Part shown: in pieces, positions 10,229 to 19,995 of the stretch
How positions within the stretch are numbered: position 1 is the first letter of the stretch
Layout of the letters: every line of letters starts with the position of its first letter
Source: Adiantum capillus-veneris
Taxonomy: Eukaryota > Streptophyta > Polypodiopsida > Polypodiales > Pteridaceae
Direction of reading: 5' to 3'
DNA: 64,000 bases
Assembly: GCA_014529385.2 (NCBI GenBank)
Contig: CM043952.1
Coordinates: forward strand, 153,139,057-153,203,056
The notes under the pieces: generated by a model
What the model was told of the DNA's origin: nothing
What the model saw: only the letters and a program-made list of their open reading frames with translations
Database searches by the model: none
Translations under genes and position numbers: made by a program

Positions 10229-11778
10229 ATGGCTTCACGTAAGGATCAATCGACTCCCTCTGCATCTGGAGATGCGGGCAGGGATCACAATGAAGATTCT
10301 GGTAGAGAGTATGGCCCGCCTCGGCCTGCTCAGGCGGAGCAAAGAGAGATGAAGCGTCGTCAATTGATCGGCGATGCAACAAAGATGATGCTCAGTTTTG
10401 CTAAGGATCCGAAATTGGCAAAATATATGAGCGAGACTTCTTTTCAGGAAGTGCATGCGTAGTGGTAGAAAACCACTACACCACCCCTGAAACCCGCTCT
10501 CAAGAAACCTTCTGATCACAAACAGTATTCAGAGAAGGAATTACAAGAGGTGGTTGATGCACGGATTGCTCAGCTTTTTGATGCGCAAAAGAAAGCCAAA
10601 AAGCACGGCAAAAAGCAGAAGAAAAGCACGGACTTCTCGGGATATTTGGGTCATCGGTCGACATTTGACAAGGCAAAGAAACAAAAGAAGCGAGTTCGAT
10701 TAGAAGGAGTACCCAATTCTTCTTCTTCTTCTGACAGTTCTTCTAGCTCTTCAGATTCGAGCGAAGAAGACAGAAAAGGTAAAAAGCGAAGCAAGAAACA
10801 AAGCTTCGGAAAGGGCAAGAAAAAGGCAAAGAAAGCGAATCTCTCTTAGAGACTGAAAGTTCTACTGAGGACTCGTCTACAGACAACTCAGATTCTGATG
10901 ACGGAAACTTTTATGCGAACAAGAAGAATTCTTACAAAGCCAACCAGTATGACTTTCTCGAAGATAAAAGCAAGAAAGTCCGAGAGTTTAAGGAAGGTGG
11001 CCACTCGATCAAGTTTGATACTCTTTCAGGATACTCAGATGCTTCGAAAGCTTTGTCTTTTATACAACAGTTTGACATCGCTTTCGCGGGAGGACGCTAT
11101 TCAGAGCACTCCAAGATTCGGAGAGCTACCTCTTACTTTAAGGGGAATGCTTGTACTTGGTGGTCCACGCTTCTATTAAACAAGACTGCGCCAGTCAAAT
11201 GGCTGAAATTTAAAAAGCTTTTTATTTCTTCTTGGTTGACGCAAGAATATGAACGAGATATACGAGCTGCTTGGAACCATCTTCGGATGACCAAGAAAGA
11301 TACAATCAATGCTTATTGTGAAAGATTCTGGAGCAATTTTCTACCCGCCTCTTCATTCAAGAAGATCTCGTTCAGAGAACAGATTGAGCGGTTCACCTTG
11401 CGTCTACCTACAGAGATCCGAGATCACTGCTTGGAGCAGAAGTCAGCTTCTATTCAGGAGTTGATGAGTCATGCGAAGCGGGGCTTTGCCATTCACTCTT
11501 GCAGTCTGACCTACCCCACAGATGAGAACATGACACAACGAGCCGAACAGACTTTTGGGAATGAAAGTAGAAAGAAAAAGAGCAACCCAGAGAAAAAGGA
11601 TGCACGACCCAAGCTTACTCCTCAGGAGCGAGCTCGATTCATCAAGGAGGGGAAGTGCTTTGGATGCGGGGAACATGGACACTTGTCCGCGAAGTGCCCT
11701 AAAAAGGCACAAAAAGAACAAAATGATAAGGACAACGACAGGCCTGAGAGTTCGAGAGCAGTTGAGGAACGTGGATGA
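10229..11778 (+). pseudogene. C3 gag with CCHC zinc knuckle
   Basis: The first ATG after the primer site is at 10229. An acidic/basic N-terminal region follows, interrupted by a TAG at about 10460. A K-rich and serine-rich low-complexity stretch lies at 10550-10850, then another stop and a frame change. The Gag domain lies at 11035-11500 (SFIQQFDIAFAGGRYSE, NACTWWSTLLL, WLKFKKLFISSW, RLPTEIRDHCLEQ). The nucleocapsid zinc knuckle is at about 11657-11700 (CFGCGEHGHLSAKC). The knuckle binds RNA during packaging. The frame of the second half stays open to 11778. Confidence 0.88.
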
Positions 11779-11787
11779 AAAGGCAAG

Positions 11788-12540
11788 ATGAAAACAGGAC
11801 TGGTTCCAGATTGTGTGGGTACCGATCCCGACACTATGGACGAGAGTACAAAACTTTACCGAGCTTGGGGCAAAGTGAAAGATCAAGAGGCCCTGATTTT
11901 CTTTGATGGAGGAGCCAAGGCCAACTTCATTTCACCAGAATTGGCGGCGCGGCTCGAGATTAGTCGGATCGGATGGGACCACTTGCGGAGGCAGTTCTAG
12001 CAGCATCCGGCAGGGACGTAGCCATTACACCTGTCATTGGCAAACTTCGGTTGGATTGTCAGGGGTATTTGGGGCATGAGGACTTCTTCATAATGCCTTT
12101 GGAGGGTTGTGATGTTCTCTTAGGGATTCCCTGGTACCACAAGAACAACGCCGTGGTCGATTATCAGGCGAGAAAAGCGACTTTGACTACAGAAAAGGGC
12201 AGAACAATTGTACTTGATATTAAACTGAAGGGCGAATCTGTCCCTATTGTATTGGCTTCGGCCATTTCAAAATTAATGAAATCCAGTTTGTTTGTTTACT
12301 CGATCTTTATGAAAGAATTGAGCGATAAGGATAGGACAAATATGTCTAAACTTGATAAATAACGCCAATATTTTCTCCACTCTCACGCCGATTGCTTCTC
12401 AGAAGGCCTACCAAGAGAGTTACCACCTGCTCGTCCTGAAGATCATACCATTGATCTGATACCTGGAAGCACACTACCGAACCGGCCACCTTATTATGTG
12501 AGCCGAGCATAGAATGAAGAGATTATGAACCAAGTGCAAG
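11788..12540 (+). pseudogene. C3 protease and start of RT
   Basis: A retropepsin core is visible: LIFFDGGAKANFISPELA (catalytic D followed by GG instead of the family's usual [ST]G), then after a frame change at about 11970, VIGKLRLDCQGYLGHEDFF and CDVLLGIPWYHKNNAVVDY. The linker to RT (DHTIDLIPGSTLPNRPPYY, then EIMNQVQ) ends at 12540, where the solo LTR interrupts the reading frame. Stops at 12360 and about 12510 add to the damage. Confidence 0.8.
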
Positions 12541-13130
12541 GCTGTCACAAACGGGAGCGCATAACAATATAAAATATACTCGGATAAATAGAATTTATCA
12601 CTTAATTCTGAAGCCAAAGGATATAGAGAGAAATAAATAGAGAGAGAGAGAGTGAGAAGATCGACACAGTACTGGGACCAGAAGATGGGTTGGCCCCCCC
12701 CCTTAAAGAGAATTCTTTATTAGGGAGAATCTTTTTACAAGCACAAGAACCGGAGAAAACCCCTCTGTTCTAAATCTCTGACTCGATGGGTCGTTCCTTC
12801 CCGTAAGGGGAAATCCGAGAGACAAGCTCTCAATCCTTTTTCCGTCTGTACTCGGAGTTGAGACTCCGCAGACAATTTCCGAATTCCGTTTCCGGAATTC
12901 CCAAGCGTAGGCCAAAGCCTTCTCGCTTCTCCTTCGCGATGAAGTACCTGCAAACACACACGCAAACACACGACAACAATTCGTACGGCGAATCCACAAT
13001 AGATACCTGTCGCTCTTGCGCGGGAAAAGTGACTTCCATGCTTCGTAGTCTCGCGATCTCTTGCATCTTCTGGCGGGAGAGTCTTCTCTTGCTTGCGCTG
13101 GCAACCCCTTTTCAGTGAGGGCATGTGGTG

Positions 13131-13140
13131 CTTTTATAGC
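13131..13140 (-). promoter_or_regulatory. TATA box of nested solo LTR
   Basis: The minus strand reads GCTATAAAAG, a good plant TATA box near the middle of the LTR, where U3/R would meet. Confidence 0.5.
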
Positions 13141-13175
13141 TCCTTGACCACGGCACAAATAGCTGCTCGCATAGA

Positions 13176-13235
13176 GATCGCGGCTTTTTTTTTTTTTTTT
13201 TTTTTCAATTTTTTTTTCGTTTTTTTTTTTCTTTC
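13176..13235. repeat. Poly-T tract
   Basis: An almost pure T run with a few C and G interruptions, inside the solo LTR. Confidence 0.9.
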
Positions 13236-13626
13236 TGTTCTACCCGAAATAGGGAGAGAGAATTCGCTGGCTGGTTTTGTTGTTTTATTTTCTAAGTGGC
13301 TGCCCACTTATTAAGTGGGCGGCCAGCATATTTTAAAATTGGTCTGAACCTGCCCAAAAACTCAATAAAACCTTATAAGTTAAAAACAATGCTTTCACAG
13401 CACTTCCCAGGCGTCCCCGGATGCAACCACATGCACGAATGCAATGCAAACATAGATTCCTCGCAGGAAAGCGTCTGCTCTTCTCGGAAAACTCGTTAAA
13501 ATTTTTTGCTTTTTAAGAAAAGCTTCTCAGAACCCATCTTTATTCTTGTGCTTACGTCTTTACGCGTATTCCTCTTTCCAGTTCAGATTTTCTCTCGACT
13601 ATGGATATCCCCTTTCCGATGCACCC

Positions 13627-13880
13627 GTCACCCACCTTGTGACGCATCAGGAATACCCATCACCTAGTCCTTTCCTACCGAACTTACGGTACAATCCCCT
13701 TCACGATGCTCTATGTCACCCATCCTATGACGCATCAGAGATGTCTGTTCCCGGATGGTTGGATACTTCTTAGTGATCCTGTCACCCATCCGTTGTGACG
13801 CATCAGAAGTACCCGTTCCTGGTGGCCTTACAGATATTCCCTTTCACAGTGCTTCTGTCATTACTTTGAATGACGCACTA
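13627..13880. repeat. Four spaced copies of GTCACCCA…TGACGCATCAG
   Basis: Copies start at about 13627, 13715, 13781 and 13857, spaced 66-88 bp. The core pairs GTCA with TGACGCATCA. TGACG is the known core bound by TGA-type bZIP factors, so these could be U3 enhancer repeats; that role is inferred. Confidence 0.7.
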
Positions 13881-13910
13881 GGGATACTCTGTACTCGGAT
13901 GTCTCTAGTG

Positions 13911-14030
13911 AGAAAAACCCTCTCACTTAAAATTCCAATAATTCATTTAGAATTATTTTCTTGGTGTTCCAAGCAAGAAAACCCTCTCACTTATAAATCC
14001 AATAATTCATTTAGAATTATTTTCCTGTCA
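13911..14030. repeat. Tandem about 60-bp duplication at solo LTR end
   Basis: GAAAA(A)CCCTCTCACTTA, then CCAATAATTCATTTAGAATT, occurs twice in a row (starts about 13913 and 13975). Confidence 0.85.
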
Positions 14031-14054
14031 GATAAAGCCAATTTAGCAACAAAG

Positions 14055-14879
14055 ACCTCTTGGAAAAGGGTCTTGTCCAGCCTAGTACTTCACCGTATTG
14101 CTCTCCAGTGTTGTTGGTTTTGAAGAAAGATGGATCTTGGAGAATGTGCATCGATTATAAAGCTCTCAACAAAATCACCATCAAGAACAGATTTCCGATT
14201 CCTAGGATCGATGATATACTCGATAGGTTACAGGGATCTTCGTGCTTTAGCAGGATTGACCTGAAGAGTGGATATCATCAGATCCGAATCGCGCCAGGAG
14301 ACGTCTACAAGACAGCCTTTCGGACGACTTTTGGGTTATTTGAGTTTTGGGTGATGCCTTTTGGCTTAACCAATGCTCCTGCGACATTTAACCGGATGAT
14401 GGACAAGATTTTTCGAGAGTACAGGCTATTTGTTGGCACTTTCTTTGACGACATCATTGTTTTCTCCAAGAATGAGGCAGAACACAGAGATCATGTGCTT
14501 CAGGTCTTTTAGGCATTACGAGATCACAAGTTAGTGATTAATGCAAAGAAAAGTGAATTTTTTCCTACCAGAGATACACTTATTGGGACACATTGTCTCA
14601 GCAGCTGGAGTGCAAATGGACCCGGCCAAGATAGAGACTATATGTGATTGGCCCGATTTGAAGAATGTCCATGAAGTGAGAAGCTTCTTGGGACTGTGTT
14701 CGTACTACAAGCGGTTCATACCTAAGTTTGCAGAGGTTGCTTCCCCTTTGCATTTCTTGACACAGAAAGGAGTCCCTTTCTCGTGGGGATCCACAGAGGT
14801 GACTGCCTTTTGGACATTGAAAGAGAAATTGACTACGGGACCAGTTTTGACTTTGTCGGACTTGCAGAAGTCATTTTAA
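14055..14879 (+). pseudogene. C3 reverse transcriptase (after the insertion)
   Basis: After the solo LTR, RT resumes with [68 protein letters not shown] and the catalytic box [14 protein letters not shown] ends the frame at 14510. The connection domain continues in another frame (HLLGHIVSAAGVQMDPAKIE, VRSFLGLCSYYKRFIPKF) to a TAA at 14877-14879. FFDD also occurs in C4. Confidence 0.88.
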
Positions 14880-16658
14880 GTATATTGTGATGCTTGTGGT
14901 CGTAGTCGGGGTGCAGTCTTGATGCAAGAAGGCCATGTCATTGCTTACGAGAGCCGATTGTTCTCTAGGCCGGAGATGACAGCACAGATATATGAGAAAG
15001 AGCTTTTGGCAGTTATCCATGCTCTTACTCAGTGGCGGCATTACCTACTCGGAGCGGATTTTACTGTCTTTACAGACCATCAGAGTTTGCGCTACTTGTC
15101 ACAGAAGCAGCTTTCAGAAAAGCAGATGCGGTGGGCGAACATCTTGTCACAGTTTCACTTCTAGATTGTCCATGTGCAGAGACAGAAGAATGTGGTGGTA
15201 GATGCTTTGTCTCGGAAGCTGTTGGTTCTGGCTATTTCCGCGATACATTATAGGAGCTTCGAGGATATGGTCGATCAGTATGCCACAGATACAGATTTTG
15301 CAGATATTTTCACACGGATACAGGATGGGGAGACAGTAGCTGGATACTCCCTTCGGGAAGGCTACTTGATGAGAAAGACTATGTTGTGCGTTACACAGCC
15401 GTTAAGGGAAAAGGTTATGACTTAATGCCACTGTCCACCTTTTACGGGTCACCGCGGCATTGCTACCACCATGAAGGGGGTAGAGAGATACTTCTTTTGG
15501 CCGAGACTCAAAAAGGATGTGGAAGAGTTTGTGCGCAGTTGCTTAGTATGTCAGAAGGTCAAGTTTGACAGGCATAAGGCACAGGGACTGTTACAACCTT
15601 TACCCATACCACCCCCCCTTGGGAAAGTATTGCGATGGATTTGATTTTTGATCTCCCGAGAACACAGAGTGGTCACGATGGCATCTGGACTGTTATTGAT
15701 AGATTTAGCAAACAGCCTCATTTCATTCCAGTGAAGAAAACAGTCAAGCCGGATCACTTAGCGAGACTGTTTGTGGCCCAGATCTTCAGATTACATGGCA
15801 TGCCTGAGACGATTGTCTTCGACAGAAACCCAGACTTACGAGTTTGTTTTGGAAGGCAATTTGGGAGAACATTGGCACGCGGTTGTAGTTCTCGTCATCG
15901 TTCTACCCGCAGACTGTTGGGCAATCTGAGATTGTAAATTCAGTGGTTCTAGATTTATTGAAGTCTTATATCTCTGATCAGAAGACTCAATGGGAAAAGT
16001 ACTTACCTTTGGTGGAATTTGCCTACAATAACACGATACACTCTTCGACGGGGAAGGCGCCATTTGAGATTGTTGAAGGTGCTGCGAAGGTTCCACCCTT
16101 CCTAAGCACGAAAGATAAGATCTTTGAAGCGGATGAATATAAGCGAGATTTGGATACGGCTTTGGCCAAGGTTCGCGAGACTTTGCAGAAGTCTCAAGAA
16201 CGACAGAAAAAGGCAGCGGATAGCCATCGTCGCGACTTGAAATTGAAGGAGGATGATTGGGTGCTCTTACGTTTTGAGAAGGCACGCCTAAGAAAGAAAA
16301 AGCGAAAGGAGAGGCTTTTCCCAAAGCTTAGTATGCGATACTACGGACCTTTCCAGATCATTGAAAAGATAAATGATGTCTCCTTCCGATTGAAACTGCC
16401 AGATACTTGAGGATTCACAATGCATTCCATGTGAGTCTCTTGAAATATTTTAAGGGTGATGTGTCTGATGATGGGGAGCCTGATGAGCAACCCAAAGTGG
16501 AAGAAAACGAGGAGATCCTTGTTCCTGAACAGATTTTGGCCCATAAGGATACGAAGACTAAAGGTAAAGTCCGAAGGCGGTTCTTGGTTAAGTTCAAGAA
16601 CTATCCTACATTGGATGCGGAGTGGATAGAGGAGGAGGACCTAGCAGATACTTTTTAG
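14880..16658 (+). pseudogene. C3 RNase H, integrase and chromodomain
   Basis: RNase H: YCDACG at about 14883, YEKELLAVIHAL, FTDHQSLRYL, then VVDALSRK at 15190. Integrase: zinc finger at about 15430-15560, broken into different frames (LLAETQK, CLVCQK); catalytic core with MDLIFDLP (first Asp, 15635) and VFDRNPDL (second Asp), with the NSVVLDLL…TGKAPFEI region after 15937. The C-terminus at 16407-16658 is a chromodomain (EQILAHKDTKTKGKVRRRFL, VKFKNYPTLDAEWIEEEDL). At least four frame changes or stops are present. Confidence 0.87.
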
Positions 16659-17294
16659 ATTGTGAAACTTTATCTCGATGCTTTTGGTTTAGCATAGTCT
16701 ATTCCAAACGGAACCGAGAATTCAGCTTGGCCGGAGATCTGGTGTAGTGGGATGCACAAGAGGGGAGTCGCTTCGCTCTTTTGTCAACAGATGCCTTGAT
16801 TTAGATACTAGAGTCACTGATGTCTCTTTGAGCTTCAGGGATACTGAAAGTTGACAGTATTCTGCTGTATGACTTTAATGAAATGGAATTCTTGATTATG
16901 ATACTGATTTGTTCATGACTTCTCTTAAGTGCAGGAACTGATAGACCAAATGACTGCAGCATTTTGGTCTGATTGATCTCGAATAGACATGGTTGCAATA
17001 GGGGTTAGTCAATCGGACATCGATGAGGTCCTGATTGGACCTAGATGTGATTGCTAGCTACATTGCCGATAAATCATGGTCTAAGATCCGAATGAATGTT
17101 GAATGTCATGTGACGTCCTGTGATGTCTAGTGATGTCCTGTGATGTCGTGTGATGTGACTGTTGATTTGGTACATGTGCTAGATGTGTGTCCCTAGTACG
17201 TACTAACAGTCAGTGTCTGCTAAGACGGTTTATGGCTTCTGTCGGTTTTGCAGGCGTAATCGTGGTCGATTACAATGCTTTCAAGAGGGGGGTA
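16659..17294 (+). other. C3 3' untranslated region and polypurine tract
   Basis: A non-coding stretch between the chromodomain and the 3' LTR. It holds a short run of TGATGTC(C/T)TG-like repeats at about 17108-17160. It ends with the polypurine tract AAGAGGGGGG (17283-17292), which primes plus-strand synthesis next to the LTR start TGTCAC at 17295. Confidence 0.75.
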
Positions 17295-17943
17295 TGTCAC
17301 AATGTGATGACGTGGCTACCGGCAGCAGAAACCCTAATTTCTGCCAGAAACCCTAATTTCTGCCAGAAACCCTAAAAATCCTGCAAACCCTAATTTCTGC
17401 TAGAAAACCTAATTTTCAGAAACCCTAATTTCTGGAAACCCTAACCCTAACTGCTGGCTGAAAACCGAGAAATGCCACGTGGCAGTAGGTACGGATTTCC
17501 GGGATTTGCGGAAATAAAAAGCATCTGCAAGGGCGACGCAAATTTGCTTTTTCTCTATGCTTGGCAAGAGAGAGAGAGAAGGATTATTTGCTTTATTTTG
17601 TTTGCTCTCTTGAGAGAGAGAGAAAGATTGCTTTTGATTTCAAGCTTTTGAGACTCTGCTTTTGGGCATCCCTTGTAACATTTAAATACGCGGATTAGGG
17701 CTCACTTCTCGTGCATCTGGACGCAGAGTCTGAGAGTGAAACCCTAACCGCTCTCTTGTACTTTGACATTGATTTAATACATAAAGAAATACCGCAAGGG
17801 GTGCCAGTCTTTGGGGCCAATATCTCTAGGCACGGAACTCCGCTGGGCCAGTGCAAATCTATTGTGATCTGTGAATTGTTTTGAAGTGGTTATTTGGTGC
17901 TGTCGCGATTGATTCTTGACTTGGAGTGTCCAAGTCTGTTACA
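17295..17943 (+). repeat. 3' LTR of C3
   Basis: It starts TGTCACAATG and ends GTTACA; it is colinear with 9514-10156 and carries the telo-box array at 17329-17450. TGCCC follows at 17944-17948. Confidence 0.93.
17329..17450 (+). promoter_or_regulatory. Telo-box array in C3 3' LTR
   Basis: Second copy of the AAACCCTAA array with the same TTTCTGCC/TTTCTGG spacers and one extra unit relative to the 5' LTR. Confidence 0.6.
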
Positions 17944-17948
17944 TGCCC
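17944..17948. repeat. Target-site duplication of C3, right copy (TGCCC)
   Basis: Matches 9509-9513. Confidence 0.92.
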
Positions 17949-18415
17949 AGTTGACTTTGCAGCAGAGTTCTAAAATGTTCCCCTTGTAATGCATTCCGGA
18001 GGTAATGACGCGAACATATTTCATGGCCCAAAATAGCAGTTCCCTAATTTTTAGGAGATGCTTCCGTTGGGCTCTCACCGGTCTTCTGACCATCTATCCC
18101 CATTGGGACCGCATCCAAAATTGCAATGTGGCCCAACTGTCGGGTACTTTCCTTTGGAGATTCCACCTTGGCTTTGTGCCTTTATTGAGTTCACTTCCTA
18201 GTATCCACCAACTTGCTAAGTGCGACGGGGGGACCTACATGATATTGAATTGAGCCTAGACTTCCTCTTACTATACGAATTCGAGTGCTGACCAACTTCC
18301 CGTCTACGGGTGAAACTACCGTTCACGTTGGCCATACAATGTCTGACCATTTGCAACTTCAAAAAGAGGGTCTCAAAAATAAAACAAAAATCATTGGAAA
18401 GAAATCAACAACTAA

Positions 18416-18473
18416 GGTTAGCAGTTGCCGCGTCCTCGTGACATAGTTAACAGTTGCCACGTCCTTGTGACAT
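18416..18473. repeat. 29-bp tandem duplication
   Basis: GTTAGCAGTTGCCGCGTCCT…GTGACAT and GTTAACAGTTGCCACGTCCT…GTGACAT lie head to tail. Confidence 0.85.
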
Positions 18474-19461
18474 CAGGGGTGCTATTAGAGCAGATGGGTT
18501 CAGTGGATTGCAACCTTGTGGATGACTGTGAAGAAGCGCGTGGTTCTTCAGCAATTGTAAACTGTGACCTCGGTCTTATGGAATAAAGAAGTACTTCCAG
18601 GGGGGCCTAGTCGAGGGGTAGTCGAGGGGCCGATGCTTTTGGGAGTGGCCACTTTGTGTCTCTTGTCTACTGTGTTGTGTTCTCTATCAAGTTCAAGTGT
18701 TTGCTGTTTCGATTGAGTTCGGCGTTGTTGCAATGTTTCTACCGCCTTGTCAAGGTGTTTCGCCGGTTACACGTCTGCTAGAGGCTGAACTCAGCTTAGA
18801 AAGGTACCTCCTGCAAGAGATACAAAACACTCAACTGAGAATAATATGTGACAAGAGGAGCTCAACATGACAAAGCACCATGCATTAACTCACAGAACGA
18901 AGTCAACTGTCAAAAACATAAACCTGCCAAGGAGATAAAATCACCCGTCACACTACAAAAAGTCCACGCATGAGAAAGCTATTACCCGTAAGGAAGGTAA
19001 TCCCCTCATCAAAGAGAACCTAATTCAAGTCATCAAAAAGAAAATAGTTTGATGTAAAAATGGTTTTTCGTTGAGGATGAGAACTTCCATGCAGACTTCA
19101 ATAATTTGGGACCTTAAAATTGGCTTTTATGTCGTCTAACTATACTCATGATATCATTGTGATGAGCCAATTAAGTGAGTAGTAGAGATGTACCCAAAAA
19201 TTTTATGGCAGAATGAAAAATGGCTTGTTATAAGCTGTAGAGACACGGCTATCCCATTCTAGCTCAAGAGACATTGCTCTAGACCATTTCTGGTAAAAGC
19301 ATCAATCTGAAAGGCACCCACCTGTTTGAAGCGATCTCTTTGAAATTTTACTTGATGGCCAAATTCAATCCAAAGCATCTGAGCGGGCTTGCTATAGGCT
19401 TGAGGGATCACTAGTCACCCCACTCTGCTAGAAGCTGCACTTGGAAGGAAGATGTTAGAAG

Positions 19462-19667
19462 GCATGTAACTTCGGGCAAAATTTTTCTTGAAAGCTTGCC
19501 AAGGCCTTGGAGTGTGCGGCTTGGTAGCTACAGACATCATGGGCAAATTTTTTTTGCCAAGTCCTTGGAGTGTGGTGCTTGGTAGCTATAGACATCATGG
19601 GCATGTAACTTCTAGCAAAAATTTTCTTGAAAGCTTGCCAAGTCCTTGGAGTGTGCGGCTTGGTTGT
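19462..19667. repeat. Tandem repeat around CTTGGAGTGTG(CG)GCTTGG
   Basis: GCATGTAACTTC…GAAAGCTTGCCAAG occurs twice (19462, 19601). CCTTGGAGTGTG(C/G)…GCTTGGTAGCTA-CAGACATCATGGGC occurs about two and a half times. The overlapping open frame is a by-product of the repeat. Confidence 0.85.
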
Positions 19668-19995
19668 GCTCTAGGTTGCTTGGGCATATCAAAATGCACG
19701 GCTATCCCTCTTCTTGTTCAAGAGACAATAGCATGCTTGAAGAGAGTGAAAGGCATCACTCTTTGTAGGAAGACAACTGATTTGAAGGCCGAGCTCTTTG
19801 GAGAGGCTGATAGATTTACTTATTTAATTTTTTATTTAAAAACTGAGACTCTTTGTGCAAAGGTTTAATTTATGATTGTCTCGGTAAAGAAATGCCTTGC
19901 TTATGTGAGAAATGTCCATGTTAGGTTTTAATTGCTCTAAATTGAAGCCGTACAAAAAATACTGCTGCTTACATAGGGATTGCTATGTATACCAG

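Larger units (their letters stand above)
12543..14051 (-). mobile_element. Solo LTR nested in the C3 RT (about 1.5 kb)
   Basis: It begins TGTCACAAACGG and ends AGCAACA, the TG...CA of an LTR. It is flanked by AAGGC (12538-12542) and AAGAC (14052-14056), a 5-bp target duplication with one mismatch. Removing the segment and one flank restores continuity of the RT N-terminus (…NQVQ before, [10 protein letters not shown] after), so it is an insertion. No internal retroelement genes are present, so it is best read as a solo LTR left by recombination. A strong TATA box, GCTATAAAAG on the minus strand at 13131-13140, suggests minus orientation. Confidence 0.85.
9514..17943 (+). mobile_element. Ty3/gypsy chromovirus C3, complete LTR to LTR, with nested solo LTR
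   Basis: It has two LTRs (9514-10156, 17295-17943), a perfect initiator-Met primer-binding site at 10158, a polypurine tract just before 17295, and identical 5-bp target duplications TGCCC. Gag, protease, RT, RNase H, integrase and chromodomain follow in chromovirus order. Bases 12543-14051 are a foreign solo LTR inserted at the start of RT. Without it the element is about 6.9 kb. Multiple stops (10460, 12360, about 12510, 14510, 14877) and frameshifts make it inactive. Confidence 0.95.
17949..19995. other. Upstream flank or first intron of ARPC4; no gene recognised
   Basis: No exon could be matched here. The first coding exon of ARPC4, expected to encode about 22 residues, was looked for in all three forward frames by eye and not found. 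The stretch holds two tandem duplications (18416-18473 and 19462-19667). Confidence 0.45.

Noticed and set aside
12703-13158. 151-codon minus frame in the nested solo LTR
   Set aside because: It lies inside an LTR, has no family features, overlaps other equally long frames and begins near the minus-strand TATA region.
19488-19868. 126-codon plus frame
   Set aside because: The first half is translation of the 19462-19667 tandem repeat; no family match and no splice context with ARPC4.
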